The notes under the pieces: model-generated
The model's database searches: none
Seen by the model: the letters and a program-made list of their open reading frames with translations, nothing else
Told to the model about the DNA's origin: nothing
Assembly (NCBI RefSeq): GCF_037154075.1
Contig: NZ_JBANRJ010000001.1
Coordinates: forward strand, 2,909,501 to 2,973,500
Origin: Sphingobium aromaticiconvertens
Lineage (GTDB): Bacteria; Pseudomonadota; Alphaproteobacteria; Sphingomonadales; Sphingomonadaceae
Direction of reading: 5' to 3'
DNA length: 64,000 nucleotides
Program-made: the position numbers and the translations under genes
In this document: piece after piece, positions 45,212-55,134 of the stretch
How the letters are laid out: the number at the start of each line of letters is the position of its first letter
How positions within the stretch are numbered: the stretch's first letter is position 1

Positions 45212-48211
45212 ATGAACGCGATACAGTCCAACCTTTACGGTCACGTTTCTGATCGGCGCACGCGCTGGCTGCTGGGGACGGCCTGTGCTGCCGCCCTGTG
45301 CGCCATGCCGACACTGGCCACAGCCCAGGCGATAGCTTCTCTGCCCGATGAGCAGGCCACCGAGCCAGATGGCTTCACTGGCGACATCACCGTCACGGGT
45401 TCTCGTATCGTCCGCGACGGCTACGACGCTCCTACACCTGTCAGCGTCATCAGCACCAAGGAACTGAAAGCCGAAGCGCCCGCCAATATCTCCGATTTCG
45501 TCAACACTCTGCCCGCCGTTCGCGGCAGCGGCACCTCCGCCACGTCCAACGGTTCGCTCAGCAATGGCGCGGCTGGCATCAACAGCGTCAATTTGCGGAA
45601 CCTGGGCGCCAACCGCACGCTGGTATTGTTCGACGGTCAGCGCTCCGTTACCTCGACCACGACCGGACAGGTGGATGTCAACACCTTCCCGCAGGCCCTG
45701 ATCGAGCGCGTCGAAGTGGTGACCGGCGGTGCATCCTCGGCCTATGGTTCGGACGCTGTGTCAGGCGTGGTGAACTTCATCCTCGATCGCGATTTCACCG
45801 GCTTCAAGACTGAATATGAATATGGCGTCACCACCCGCGATGACGGAAAGAACTACAAGTTCAGCGCGACCGGCGGCAAATCCTTTGCCGATGGCAAGGG
45901 CCATATCCTGCTGTCGGGCGAATATTTCTCGCAAGCGGGCATCCAGTCGATCGACCGGGACTGGAACGACAGCGGCTATTTCCTCGCCAACAACCCGGCC
46001 TACAGCGCTGCCCGCTGCACAGACGCCACTTCGCTCAACACGCCCTGCGTCCCTGAATATCTCGTCCAGGCCGGTATCGGCACCGGCCAGTTCACCCCCG
46101 GTGGCCTCATCAGCACCGGCCCGCTGCGTGGCACGTATTTCGGCTCGGTCAACCCAGCTACCGGCAAGGCATCCGTCAACCAACTCACGTTCGGCCAGAC
46201 CAGTGGTCAGTGGATGATCGGCGGCGATCTCGACATCACCACTGAAGGACATCGCAGCAGCGCCACGCTGCTCCCATCGGAAAAGCGCCACAGCGCCTTT
46301 GGCCGCCTCAGCTACGAATTTTCGCCGCTGATCGAGGTTTTCGGCCAATTCTCCTACAGCCGCTATAACGGCCAAAGCTATTATCAGCAGACCCCGACCG
46401 TGGGCGTTACCATCCAGCGCGATAACGCCTTCCTGCCCGACAGCGTGCGCGCGGCGATGGTCACGAACAACCTCACTTCGGTCCAGATTGGCACCAGCAA
46501 CATCTTCCTGCCTCCGCAGGGCAGCGACAATACGCGACAGGTCTTTCGCTATGTCGCAGGCGGCCGGGGTGAATTTGCGGTCGGGTCGAGCGACTGGAAC
46601 TGGGACGCCTATTATCAACTGGGCAAGACCAAGAGCAGCGAATTGCTGACCAACGCCTGGAACATCGCCCGCATGGCGAACGCAACCGACGCCGTCGTCG
46701 CAGCGGCGGGCAATGCCGGCGGCTATGCGCCCGGCACCATCGTCTGCCGCATCAATGTCGATACCAACGCGACCAATGATGACCGCGGCTGTGTCCCCCT
46801 GAACCGTATCGGCACCAACGGCGCATCAGCGGCAGCGATCGACTATGTTCTCTACAACGGTCTCCAGCCGCTGCGAAAGCAGGAGTTGAAGCAGGAAGTG
46901 GCGGCGATCAACTTCTCAACCAACAATCTGCTCGACCTGTGGGCTGGTCCCATTTCGATCGCGTTCGGCGGCGAATATCGCAAAGAATCGGTCAATGGGT
47001 CGGTCGACGACCTGTTCCGCCCGAGCGTTACCAATGGCGTCACCACCGGCACATGGATCTACGGCAACTACCTGCCCACGGTTGGCAAATATAATGTGAA
47101 GGAAGCCTTCCTCGAAACCATCATCCCGATCTTCAAGGGTATGGATTTCAACGGCGCCTTCCGCATCACCGACTATTCGACCTCCGGCAGCGTCAATACC
47201 TGGAAGGCGGGCCTGACCTGGCAGGCGATGGACGACATCAAGTTCCGCGGCACCGTGTCCCGCGACATTCGCGCGCCCAATCTGGCCGAACTGTTCGCGC
47301 CCGGCACCGGCCGCACCAACACTGTCAACGTCCCCACCGGCACGACAGTCCGCACCGACCAGTTCAACGAATCCACCGTCGGCAATCCAGACCTTCAGCC
47401 GGAAATCGCCAAGACCTATGGGGCGGGCGTCGTTCTGACCCCCACCTTCCTGCCAGGCTTCGCCCTGTCGGTGGACTATTATAATATCAAGATCGACGGG
47501 TCGATCTCCTCGCTCCTCGCGCAGACCCTGGTCGACCAATGCTATCAGCAGAATATCGCCGAAGCCTGCACTTTCATCTCAACCAGTGGTGGGCGCGGTG
47601 TCGTCACGCCGGGCCTCGCCATCACCAGCATCGAGATCAAACCGACCAACTTCGTGACAGAAAAGACCAGCGGCCTCGACATCGAAGCCAGCTATCGCAA
47701 GCAGGTCGGCCCCGGCAACATGACCCTGCGCGCGCTGGTCAGCAAGGCGTTCGAGCTTAAGCTGAACAACGGTGTCACCGCCACCACCGACGCGGCGGGC
47801 CAGAATACGGGCGGCCTACCCGACTGGACCTACCGCTTCACTGCTGGCTACGACATGGATGCAGGCTTCAGCATTCAGGGCGTGGCGCGCGGCGTGTCCA
47901 GCGGCGTCTACAACAATAATTATATCGTGTGCGATACGGACTGCCCGCTCTCAAGCGCCGATTACCGCACGATCAACACGAACAAGATCAACGGCGCCTT
48001 CTACTTCGACCTCAACGCCAGCTATAATTTCAACCTTGGCGGCTCAAAGACCCAATTGTTCCTCGCGGTTCGCAATATCTTCGACAAGGACCCCGTGCTG
48101 GTCGGCAACGGCCCCACGGGCAACAACACGCCCGCCTATCCGCAGACCAACCGCGCGCTGTACGATGTACTGGGTCGCGTTTTCCGCATGGGTGTTCGCC
48201 TCTCGATCTAA
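45212..48211 (+). CDS. TonB-dependent receptor of the M20 amidohydrolase locus
   Basis: The 999-residue receptor starts at the ATG at 45212 after GGGGGTCAACC; the longer frame adds 14 residues ahead of the signal peptide. The signal is RTRWLLGTACAAALCAMPTL with cleavage near ATA-Q. A TonB-box-like GDITVTGSRI lies near residue 60, then a plug with VNLRNLGANRTLVLFDGQRS and IERVEVVTGGASSAYGSDAV, and a large barrel ending VFRMGVRLSI. It belongs to the same broad class as the receptor at 2083. It is followed 40 bases later by two exported M20 hydrolases, implying uptake of a peptide or N-acyl/aminoacyl compound. Confidence 0.94.
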   Translation: MNAIQSNLYGHVSDRRTRWLLGTACAAALCAMPTLATAQAIASLPDEQATEPDGFTGDITVTGSRIVRDGYDAPTPVSVISTKELKAEAPANISDFVNTLPAVRGSGTSATSNGSLSNGAAGINSVNLRNLGANRTLVLFDGQRSVTSTTTGQVDVNTFPQALIERVEVVTGGASSAYGSDAVSGVVNFILDRDFTGFKTEYEYGVTTRDDGKNYKFSATGGKSFADGKGHILLSGEYFSQAGIQSIDRDWNDSGYFLANNPAYSAARCTDATSLNTPCVPEYLVQAGIGTGQFTPGGLISTGPLRGTYFGSVNPATGKASVNQLTFGQTSGQWMIGGDLDITTEGHRSSATLLPSEKRHSAFGRLSYEFSPLIEVFGQFSYSRYNGQSYYQQTPTVGVTIQRDNAFLPDSVRAAMVTNNLTSVQIGTSNIFLPPQGSDNTRQVFRYVAGGRGEFAVGSSDWNWDAYYQLGKTKSSELLTNAWNIARMANATDAVVAAAGNAGGYAPGTIVCRINVDTNATNDDRGCVPLNRIGTNGASAAAIDYVLYNGLQPLRKQELKQEVAAINFSTNNLLDLWAGPISIAFGGEYRKESVNGSVDDLFRPSVTNGVTTGTWIYGNYLPTVGKYNVKEAFLETIIPIFKGMDFNGAFRITDYSTSGSVNTWKAGLTWQAMDDIKFRGTVSRDIRAPNLAELFAPGTGRTNTVNVPTGTTVRTDQFNESTVGNPDLQPEIAKTYGAGVVLTPTFLPGFALSVDYYNIKIDGSISSLLAQTLVDQCYQQNIAEACTFISTSGGRGVVTPGLAITSIEIKPTNFVTEKTSGLDIEASYRKQVGPGNMTLRALVSKAFELKLNNGVTATTDAAGQNTGGLPDWTYRFTAGYDMDAGFSIQGVARGVSSGVYNNNYIVCDTDCPLSSADYRTINTNKINGAFYFDLNASYNFNLGGSKTQLFLAVRNIFDKDPVLVGNGPTGNNTPAYPQTNRALYDVLGRVFRMGVRLSI

Positions 48212-48251
48212 TCGCCCTTCCGATAATCCGTTCGTCCAGGAGAAATCCGTG

Positions 48252-49868
48252 ATGCTGAAATCCGCTGCCCAGTTGCTGTCCGGCAAGTCGTTGTCCGCCC
48301 TCTTTCTGCTTTCGACCACGCTCACCGCCGTCACGCCTGCCACGGCCAAGGCGCCCGCCGCGCTCAAGAAGGAAGTCACAACCGCGATCGACGGAGAAGC
48401 CAAGCTGGTCCAGCAGATGGTCGATAGCGTCTTCAGCTTCGCCGAACCGGGCTTTCAGGAATTCAAGACCGCCGATTACCTGACTGCCATCCTCGAAAAG
48501 AATGGCTTCACCATTACCAAGGGGGTGGCGGGCATCCCGTCTGCCTGGACGGCGACATGGGGCACGGGCGGCCCGCTGGTCGCGCTCGGCTCTGACGTGG
48601 ACGGGCTGCTCGGCCTTTCTCAATATCCCGGATCGCCGACCCTGAAGCCTATGGTCGCTGGCGCACCGGGTCATGGCGAGGGGCATAATTCGGGCATGCC
48701 GCTGATCGTCGCCGCCGCCATCGCCACCAAGAATGTCATGGAAAAGCACGGGATCAAGGGACGCCTGATGCTCTGGCCCGGCGTTGCCGAGGAATTGCTG
48801 GCGACCAAGGCCTTCTATGTCCGCGCTGGGATGTTCAAGGATGTTGACGCCTCGATCTTCACCCATGTCGCCTCGGCCTTTGGCACCGGCTATGGCGAGA
48901 TGGGCAATAATGGCATGGTCTCGGTCGAATATAATTTCCACGGCAAGACATCGCACGCCGCCGGTGCCCCGTGGGCCGGGCGAAGCGCGCTTGATGGCGT
49001 CGAACTGATGGATATCGCCTGGAACATGCGCCGCGAACATCTGCCCATCACCCAGCGGTCGCACTATGTGATCACCAATGGCGGCGGCCAGCCCAACATC
49101 GTACCGGGCGAAGCGACCGTCTGGTATTATTTCCGCGAGCAGACTTTCGATTCCATCCGCAAACTCTACGAAACCGGCAATGAGATTTCGGAGGCGGCAG
49201 CCAAGGCGACCGGCACGACCGTCGACCGTCGCATCCTCGGCTATGCCGCGCCCAATTACGGAAACAAACCGCTGGCCGAAGCGGCCTATGCTAATATCCA
49301 GATGGTCGGCATGCCCAAATGGACCGCCGACGATCAGGCCTTCGCCAAGGCGGCGCAGCAAGCCAACAAGCTGGAAATCAAGCCGCTGGAGGACAAGGTA
49401 GGCATACTCTCCACCCCCGAAACGCGCGGCAAATCCAATGGCGGCGGCTCTGACGATATCGGTGACATCATGTGGACCGTGCCCACCATTACCATCCGCT
49501 TCCCCTCTAACATCCCCAGCATGATCGGCCATAATGTCACCTCCGCCATCGCAATGGCGACGCCGATCGCGCACAAAGGCGCTGTCGCGGGCGCCAAGGC
49601 GGTGGCGATGACCGTCCTCGACATCATGACCACCCCCGCGCTGGTCAGCGAGGCCAAGGCCTATTTCAACATGGTCCAGACCAAGGATCAGAAATATGAT
49701 CCGGTCCTGACGGCGCAGGACAAGCCCGCCATCCACCTGAACAAGGAAATCATGGACCGAATGCGGCCGGATCTTGAGAAATTCTACTACGACCCATCCA
49801 AATATAGCAGCTACCTTGAGCAGTTGGGTATCGCTTATCCCAACACGGACATCGGCGCGGCGAAATAA
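48252..49868 (+). CDS. Exported M20-family amidohydrolase, AbgB-like (copy 1)
   Basis: The 538-residue protein starts at the ATG at 48252 with GGAGAAATCCGTG upstream. It has a signal peptide (LSALFLLSTTLTAVTPATA). The M20 catalytic part has FSFAEPGFQEFKTADYL, a metal-site loop GAPGHGEGHNSGMPLIVAAA and the catalytic Glu-Glu in LWPGVAEELLATKAFY. The dimerisation domain contains NFHGKTSHAAGAPWAGRSAL, and late metal ligands lie in SDDIGDIMWTVPTITI. This is the AbgB/amidohydrolase layout, known from p-aminobenzoyl-glutamate and other amide hydrolysis. It forms a tandem pair with the next gene. The substrate is unknown; periplasmic location is predicted. Confidence 0.9.
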   Translation: MLKSAAQLLSGKSLSALFLLSTTLTAVTPATAKAPAALKKEVTTAIDGEAKLVQQMVDSVFSFAEPGFQEFKTADYLTAILEKNGFTITKGVAGIPSAWTATWGTGGPLVALGSDVDGLLGLSQYPGSPTLKPMVAGAPGHGEGHNSGMPLIVAAAIATKNVMEKHGIKGRLMLWPGVAEELLATKAFYVRAGMFKDVDASIFTHVASAFGTGYGEMGNNGMVSVEYNFHGKTSHAAGAPWAGRSALDGVELMDIAWNMRREHLPITQRSHYVITNGGGQPNIVPGEATVWYYFREQTFDSIRKLYETGNEISEAAAKATGTTVDRRILGYAAPNYGNKPLAEAAYANIQMVGMPKWTADDQAFAKAAQQANKLEIKPLEDKVGILSTPETRGKSNGGGSDDIGDIMWTVPTITIRFPSNIPSMIGHNVTSAIAMATPIAHKGAVAGAKAVAMTVLDIMTTPALVSEAKAYFNMVQTKDQKYDPVLTAQDKPAIHLNKEIMDRMRPDLEKFYYDPSKYSSYLEQLGIAYPNTDIGAAK

Positions 49869-49911
49869 AAGCGCACATCTCCCCTCTCCCATCTTCATCA
49901 TCGGAGCGCCC

Positions 49912-51519
49912 ATGCCCGCCCCCTTTCGTCCTATCGCCGTCCGCACGCTCGGCCTGCTTCTCGCCGCCTCCAGCCTGTCCTTCAGCGTCGCAGCGCCAGC
50001 AAAGGCCCCGGCTGCACTCAAGAAGGAAGTCACAACCGCGATCGACGGAGAGGCGAAGCTGGTCCAGCAGATGGTCGACAGCGTCTTCAGCTTCGCCGAA
50101 CCGGGGTTTCAGGAGGTGAAGACCTCGGCCTATCTGACCGGCATTCTCGAACAAAATGGCTTCACCATCACGCGCGGCGCGGCGGGCATCCCGACCGCCT
50201 GGACCGCGACATGGGGAAACGGCGGCCCGCTGGTGGCGCTGGGGTCTGACATTGACGGCCTGCTCGGCCTCTCCCAGACCCCAGGCTCTGCCGTCATCAA
50301 GCCGATGGTCGCGGGCGCACCGGGCCATGGCGAGGGGCATAATTCGGGCATGCCACTGATCGTCGCGGCCGCCATCGCTACCAAGAATGTCATGGAAAAA
50401 CATGGGATCAAGGGCCGCCTGATGCTCTGGCCCGGCGTTGCGGAGGAATTGCTGGCGACCAAGGCCTTCTATGTCCGCGAAGGGCTGTTCAAGGATGTCG
50501 ACGTCTCCATCTTCACCCATGTCAATTCGGGTTTCGGCACCGGCTGGGGCGATCTGGGCCTGACTGGCATGGTGTCGGTCCAATATGATTTCCACGGCAA
50601 GACCGCGCATGGCGCCGCGCCGTGGAATGGCCGCAGCGCGCTCGATGGCGTCGAATGGATGAATGCCGCGTGGAATTTCCGGCGCGAACATCTGCCCCTC
50701 ACCCAGCGCTCGCATTATGTCATCACCAACGGCGGAGGCCAGCCCAACATCGTTCCTGGTGAAGCCAGCGTCTGGTATTATTTCCGCGACAAGGATTTCG
50801 CCTCCGTCCGCAATCTCTACCAGACGGGCAACGAGATTTCGGAGGCTGCGGCCAAGGCGACCGGCACCACCGTCACGCGCCGACTGCTGGGCTATGCCGC
50901 GCCCAATTATGGTAACAAGCCACTCGCCGAAGCTGCTTTTGCCAATATTCAGGCGATCGGGATGCCCCAGTGGAGCGATGCAGATCAGGCCTTTGCCAAG
51001 GCGGTGCAGCAGGCCAACGGCTTCACCCTGAAACCATTAGAGGGCAAGGTCAGCCCGCTATCAACCCCGGAAATGCGTGGCGGTGCGAGCTTCGGCGGGT
51101 CCGACGACATTGGCGACATCATGTGGACCGTGCCGACCATCACCATCGGTTATCCATCGAACATTCCCAACACCATCGGCCATCATGTGACCTCCGCCAT
51201 GGCGATGGCCACGCCCATCGCGCACAAGGGCGCGGTCGCAGGCGCGAAGGCGGTGGCGATGACCGTCCTCGATATCATGACCACGCCTGCGCTGGTCAAC
51301 GAGGCCAAGGCCTTTTTCACCAACGTCCAGACCAAGGACGTGAAATATGATCCGGTCGTCACCGCACAGGACAAGCCCGCCATCCACCTTAACAAGGAAG
51401 TGATGGAGCGGCTGCGGCCCGAGATGGAGAAATATTATTACGACCCTGCCAAATATGGCAGCTATCTGGAACAGCTCGGCATCACCTACCCAGACACCAA
51501 CACCGGCGGCGCGAAATAG
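49912..51519 (+). CDS. Exported M20-family amidohydrolase, AbgB-like (copy 2)
   Basis: The 535-residue protein is a tandem duplicate of the preceding gene: long stretches such as APAALKKEVTTAIDGEAKLV and NSGMPLIVAAAIATKNVMEK are the same in both. The signal peptides differ (VRTLGLLLAASSLSFSVAAP here). The same metal and Glu-Glu motifs are kept (HGEGHNSG, PGVAEELL, SDDIGDIMWT), so both copies should be active. Differences cluster in the dimerisation-domain loop (SGFGTGWGDLGLTGM versus SAFGTGYGEMGNNGM), which may tune specificity. Start ATG at 49912 with CGGAG upstream, 43 bases after copy 1. Confidence 0.9.
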   Translation: MPAPFRPIAVRTLGLLLAASSLSFSVAAPAKAPAALKKEVTTAIDGEAKLVQQMVDSVFSFAEPGFQEVKTSAYLTGILEQNGFTITRGAAGIPTAWTATWGNGGPLVALGSDIDGLLGLSQTPGSAVIKPMVAGAPGHGEGHNSGMPLIVAAAIATKNVMEKHGIKGRLMLWPGVAEELLATKAFYVREGLFKDVDVSIFTHVNSGFGTGWGDLGLTGMVSVQYDFHGKTAHGAAPWNGRSALDGVEWMNAAWNFRREHLPLTQRSHYVITNGGGQPNIVPGEASVWYYFRDKDFASVRNLYQTGNEISEAAAKATGTTVTRRLLGYAAPNYGNKPLAEAAFANIQAIGMPQWSDADQAFAKAVQQANGFTLKPLEGKVSPLSTPEMRGGASFGGSDDIGDIMWTVPTITIGYPSNIPNTIGHHVTSAMAMATPIAHKGAVAGAKAVAMTVLDIMTTPALVNEAKAFFTNVQTKDVKYDPVVTAQDKPAIHLNKEVMERLRPEMEKYYYDPAKYGSYLEQLGITYPDTNTGGAK

Positions 51520-51531
51520 GGCTGGCGTTCG

Positions 51532-51570
51532 GATGGGCGGTCCGGGGCCTATTGCCCCGGACCGCCCATC
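51532..51570. terminator. Strong bidirectional hairpin terminator between M20 gene and topA
   Basis: Seventeen bases (GATGGGCGGTCCGGGGC) pair perfectly with GCCCCGGACCGCCCATC around a five-base CTATT loop. The hairpin fills the 53-base gap between two convergent genes. There is no long T-run, but size and position fit a shared terminator. Confidence 0.7.
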
Positions 51571-51572
51571 AT

Positions 51573-54146
51573 TCATTCGGCTGCCTTGGCCTTCTTGGCA
51601 GGCGCCTTCTTCTTCGCTGCGGCTGGCTTCTTGGCCCCATCCTTCTTGGCCGCCGCCTTTTTGGGCGCCGCCTTCTTCTTGCCCTTCTTCGCCGGAGCCG
51701 CAGCGGCCCGCGCGTCGATCAACTGAGCAGCCTCCTCCAGCGTCAGCGCATCCTTGTCGATCGTCTTGGGCAAGGTCGCATTAGTGGTGCCGTCGGTGAC
51801 ATAAGCCCCATAGCGCCCCTCCATCAGCTTGATCTCCAGTTCCGTGCGCGGATGCGCGCCCAGCACCTTCAACGGCTCACGCCCACCAGCCGAACGACCG
51901 CCGCGTGTGGCCGCCTCGGCCAGTTTCACGACCGCGCTGTTCATGCCCACCTCAAAAATCTCGGCGGTGTTGGCCAGCCGCCCATATTTGCCGTCATGCA
52001 GCAGATAGGGACCAAAACGGCCGATATTGGCGACGATCGGCAGCCCCGTTTCAGGGTGCAGACCAACCTCGCGCGGCAGGCTCAACAGCTTGATTGCCCA
52101 GTCGAGCGTCAGTTCGCCATCAGGCAGATCCTTGGGGATCGACCCGCGCTTGGCCTCCTTGCCCTCGCCCATCTCAATATAGGGGCCAAAGCGACCTGAC
52201 TTGCGGGTGATATCCTGATCGGTCTCGGGATGCTTGCCCAGCACCTCCGGCCCGGTATCCTCGCCATCCTTGCCGCCCGGCTGCCCGAATTTGCGGGTAT
52301 ATTTGCACTCGGGATAGTTGGAGCAGGCGATGAAAGCGCCAAAGCGTCCCCCACGCAACGACAACTGCCCATCGGCACAGAGCGGACAGGCGCGTGGATT
52401 GCTGCCGTCCGCCTTGGGCGGGAACAGCATCGGCTCCAGAAACTTGTCCAGCGCAGCGGTGATGTCGCTCGGCTTCTGTTCCATGACCTCGGCGGTCTTG
52501 GGCTTGAAGTCGCGCCAGAAGGCTTCCAGCACCGCCTGCCACTGGGCACGGCCGCCGGAAATCTCGTCCAGCTCGTCCTCAAGGCCCGCCGTAAAATCAT
52601 AGGAGACATAGCGTTCGAAGAAGCGCTCCAGGAATGCCGTCACCAGCCGCCCGCTCTCCTCGGCAAAGAAGCGGTTCTTCTCGATCCGCACATAGTCGCG
52701 GTCCTTCAACACCTGTAGGGTCGAGGCGTATGTGGATGGACGGCCAATGCCCAACTCCTCCAGCCGCTTGACCAAGGTCGCTTCGCTGAAACGCGGCGGC
52801 GGCTGGGTGAAATGCTGTTCGGCCGTGACGCTCTTCTTCGCGGGCGTATCGCCCTCGGCCATGCGAGGCAGCAGCTTGCCATCCTCATCGTCGCTGTCGT
52901 CGCGACCTTCTTCGTAAAGCGCAAGGAAACCGGGGAAGATCACGACCTGCCCGGTCGCGCGCAGCGTGTGGCTGCCGCTGCCATCGACCAGATCTATGGT
53001 CGTGCGTTCCATCCGCGCCGACGCCATCTGGCTTGCGAGTGCCCGCTTGAACACCAGGTCATATAGCCGCGCATGATCGCCCGACCCTGCCTTGTCCCGG
53101 CTGAACTCGGTCGGACGGATGGCTTCATGCGCTTCCTGCGCATTCTTCGCCTTGGTCTGATATTGCCGCGGCTTTTCGGGCAGATAGCCGCCGTCATAGC
53201 GCTCTGCGATCGCCTTGCGCGCGGCGGAAATGGCGCTGCCGTCCATCTGCACGCCATCGGTACGCATATAGGTGATCGCGCCGTCTTCGTAAAGCTGCTG
53301 CGCGATCCGCATCGTATGGCTGGCCGAGAAGCCCAGCTTGCGCGCAGCCTCCTGCTGGAGCGTCGATGTGGTGAAAGGCGGCGGAGGATTGCGGCTGACC
53401 GGCTTTGTCTCGACCCGCTCCACGGTGAAGCGCCCGGCCTCAACATCGGCCTTGGCGGCCATCGCGTCGCCTTCCTTGCCAATCGTCAGCCGATCGATCT
53501 TCTCGCCCTTCCAGCGGATCAGGCGCGCGGTAAAGCCCTGCCCGCCCTGCTCCATCTCGGCCGCGACCGACCAATATTCCTGGGCCGTAAAGCTCTCAAT
53601 CTCGCGCTCACGCTCGACCACCAGCCGCAACGCGACCGACTGCACGCGCCCTGCCGACTTGGCGCCGGGCAGCTTGCGCCACAGCACCGGCGACAGGGTG
53701 AAGCCCACCAGATAGTCGAGCGCGCGGCGCGCCCGATAGGCGTCGATCAAATCCTCATCCAACGCGCGCGGCTTCGCCATCGCCTCCAGCACTGCCGCCT
53801 TGGTAATGGCGTTGAACGTCACCCGGTCGACCTTCTCGGGTAGCGCCTTCTTGGCGCGCAGCACTTCCTGCACATGCCAGCTAATCGCTTCGCCCTCGCG
53901 ATCAGGGTCAGTCGCGAGGATCAGTCGATCGGCCTTCTTCGCCGCATCGCTGATGGCCTTGAGCTGCTTGCCCTTATCGCCATAATTTTCCCACGCCATG
54001 GCAAAGCCATCGTCGGGATCGACCGACCCATCCTTGGCCGGCAGGTCGCGAATATGCCCGTAGCTGGCCAGCACATGGAAATCGCCGCCCAGATATTTTT
54101 CGATAGTCTTCGCTTTGGCGGGAGACTCGACAATGACAAGCTGCAT
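51573..54146 (-). CDS. topA: DNA topoisomerase I
   Basis: The 857-residue type IA topoisomerase relaxes negative supercoils by transient single-strand cleavage. The N-terminal Toprim domain has LVIVESPAKAKTIEKYLGGD and the acidic LATDPDREGEAISWHVQEVL. The catalytic Tyr is in YEDGAITYMRTDGVQMD. One four-cysteine zinc ribbon (CPLCADGQLSLRGGRFGAFI, then CSNYPEC) follows near residue 590, then several topoisomerase C-terminal repeats (RFGPYIEMGEG, RFGPYLLHDGKYG, RYGAYVTDG). The protein ends in a Lys/Ala-rich tail (about 45 residues) that likely binds DNA. It sits downstream of dprA and plsY, a conserved alphaproteobacterial order. Confidence 0.97.
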   Translation of the reverse strand: MQLVIVESPAKAKTIEKYLGGDFHVLASYGHIRDLPAKDGSVDPDDGFAMAWENYGDKGKQLKAISDAAKKADRLILATDPDREGEAISWHVQEVLRAKKALPEKVDRVTFNAITKAAVLEAMAKPRALDEDLIDAYRARRALDYLVGFTLSPVLWRKLPGAKSAGRVQSVALRLVVEREREIESFTAQEYWSVAAEMEQGGQGFTARLIRWKGEKIDRLTIGKEGDAMAAKADVEAGRFTVERVETKPVSRNPPPPFTTSTLQQEAARKLGFSASHTMRIAQQLYEDGAITYMRTDGVQMDGSAISAARKAIAERYDGGYLPEKPRQYQTKAKNAQEAHEAIRPTEFSRDKAGSGDHARLYDLVFKRALASQMASARMERTTIDLVDGSGSHTLRATGQVVIFPGFLALYEEGRDDSDDEDGKLLPRMAEGDTPAKKSVTAEQHFTQPPPRFSEATLVKRLEELGIGRPSTYASTLQVLKDRDYVRIEKNRFFAEESGRLVTAFLERFFERYVSYDFTAGLEDELDEISGGRAQWQAVLEAFWRDFKPKTAEVMEQKPSDITAALDKFLEPMLFPPKADGSNPRACPLCADGQLSLRGGRFGAFIACSNYPECKYTRKFGQPGGKDGEDTGPEVLGKHPETDQDITRKSGRFGPYIEMGEGKEAKRGSIPKDLPDGELTLDWAIKLLSLPREVGLHPETGLPIVANIGRFGPYLLHDGKYGRLANTAEIFEVGMNSAVVKLAEAATRGGRSAGGREPLKVLGAHPRTELEIKLMEGRYGAYVTDGTTNATLPKTIDKDALTLEEAAQLIDARAAAAPAKKGKKKAAPKKAAAKKDGAKKPAAAKKKAPAKKAKAAE

Positions 54147-55134
54147 TCAGTGGCCCCGAAATCTGTTCCTCACACGTATGCGCGAGTCTGGAAGGAGCGA
54201 AGGCCTAGCGTCAAGCGGCAATCAGGTCACTGCCTGATCGCCGAAAAATGCAAATCCTCGCGCACCCATCAGCGAAGACTGACCCGACCTCCCGCCAATC
54301 GGTCCAGCCGCTCCGCCAGTTCCAGTTCCAGCAGGACCGTCTGCACCACAGCCGGACTAAAGCCCGACAGGCGGATGACCTCATCGACGGGCACCGGTGC
54401 ATGGCCCAACAAGGCCACCACAGAATCGCGTTCGCGCGCAGCAACGTCAGCGGACACCGGCTCACTCGCGAAATCGAAGCTGTTCTGCCGCACCATGCGC
54501 GGATCGATGCTGCCGATCGCCTCCAGCACATCCGCCGCATTCTGGATCAGGATTGCGCCGTCGCGAATCAACTGGTTGCATCCTTGCGCGCGCGGGTCGA
54601 GCGGAGAACCGGGCACCGCCATCACCTCGCGCCCCGCTTCGCCCGCCAGCCGTGCGGTAATCAGTGACCCGGACCGGGGGGCAGCCTCCACCACCACCGT
54701 GCCCGCCGCCAACCCGGCAATGATGCGGTTACGCGCCGGAAAGTGCCGCGCCAGTGGCTGCGTGCCGGGCGGCTGTTCGGCCACCAGCAGGCCCTGACTG
54801 GCAATCTGCTCCTGAAGGGCCGTATTTTCCGGCGGAAAAGCGATATCGATACCGCTTGCGATCACCGCGATCGTGCCGCTCGCCAGCGATCCCTGATGCG
54901 CAGCGGTATCAATACCCCGCGCAAGGCCGGACACCACGACCGCGCCGTTCTGCCCCAGATCCTGCGCCAGCACTCGCGCGAACCGGCACGCCGCCGCCGA
55001 AGCATTGCGCGCACCCACCATCGCCACACATCGCCGGGTCGCCAGCGTCACGTCGCCCCGCACGATCAGGGCAGGCGGCGCTGTTTCCATCTGGTCCAGA
55101 AGGAAGGGATAGTCCGCGTCACCCATCAGCAGAT

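Noticed and set aside
48030..50033. Long antisense open frame of 667 codons opposite the TBDR end and the first M20 gene
   Set aside because: It is the codon-bias shadow of strongly supported plus-strand genes, has no ribosome site or recognisable domain, and its repetitive Gly/Asp/His-rich composition is typical of antisense frames in high-GC DNA.
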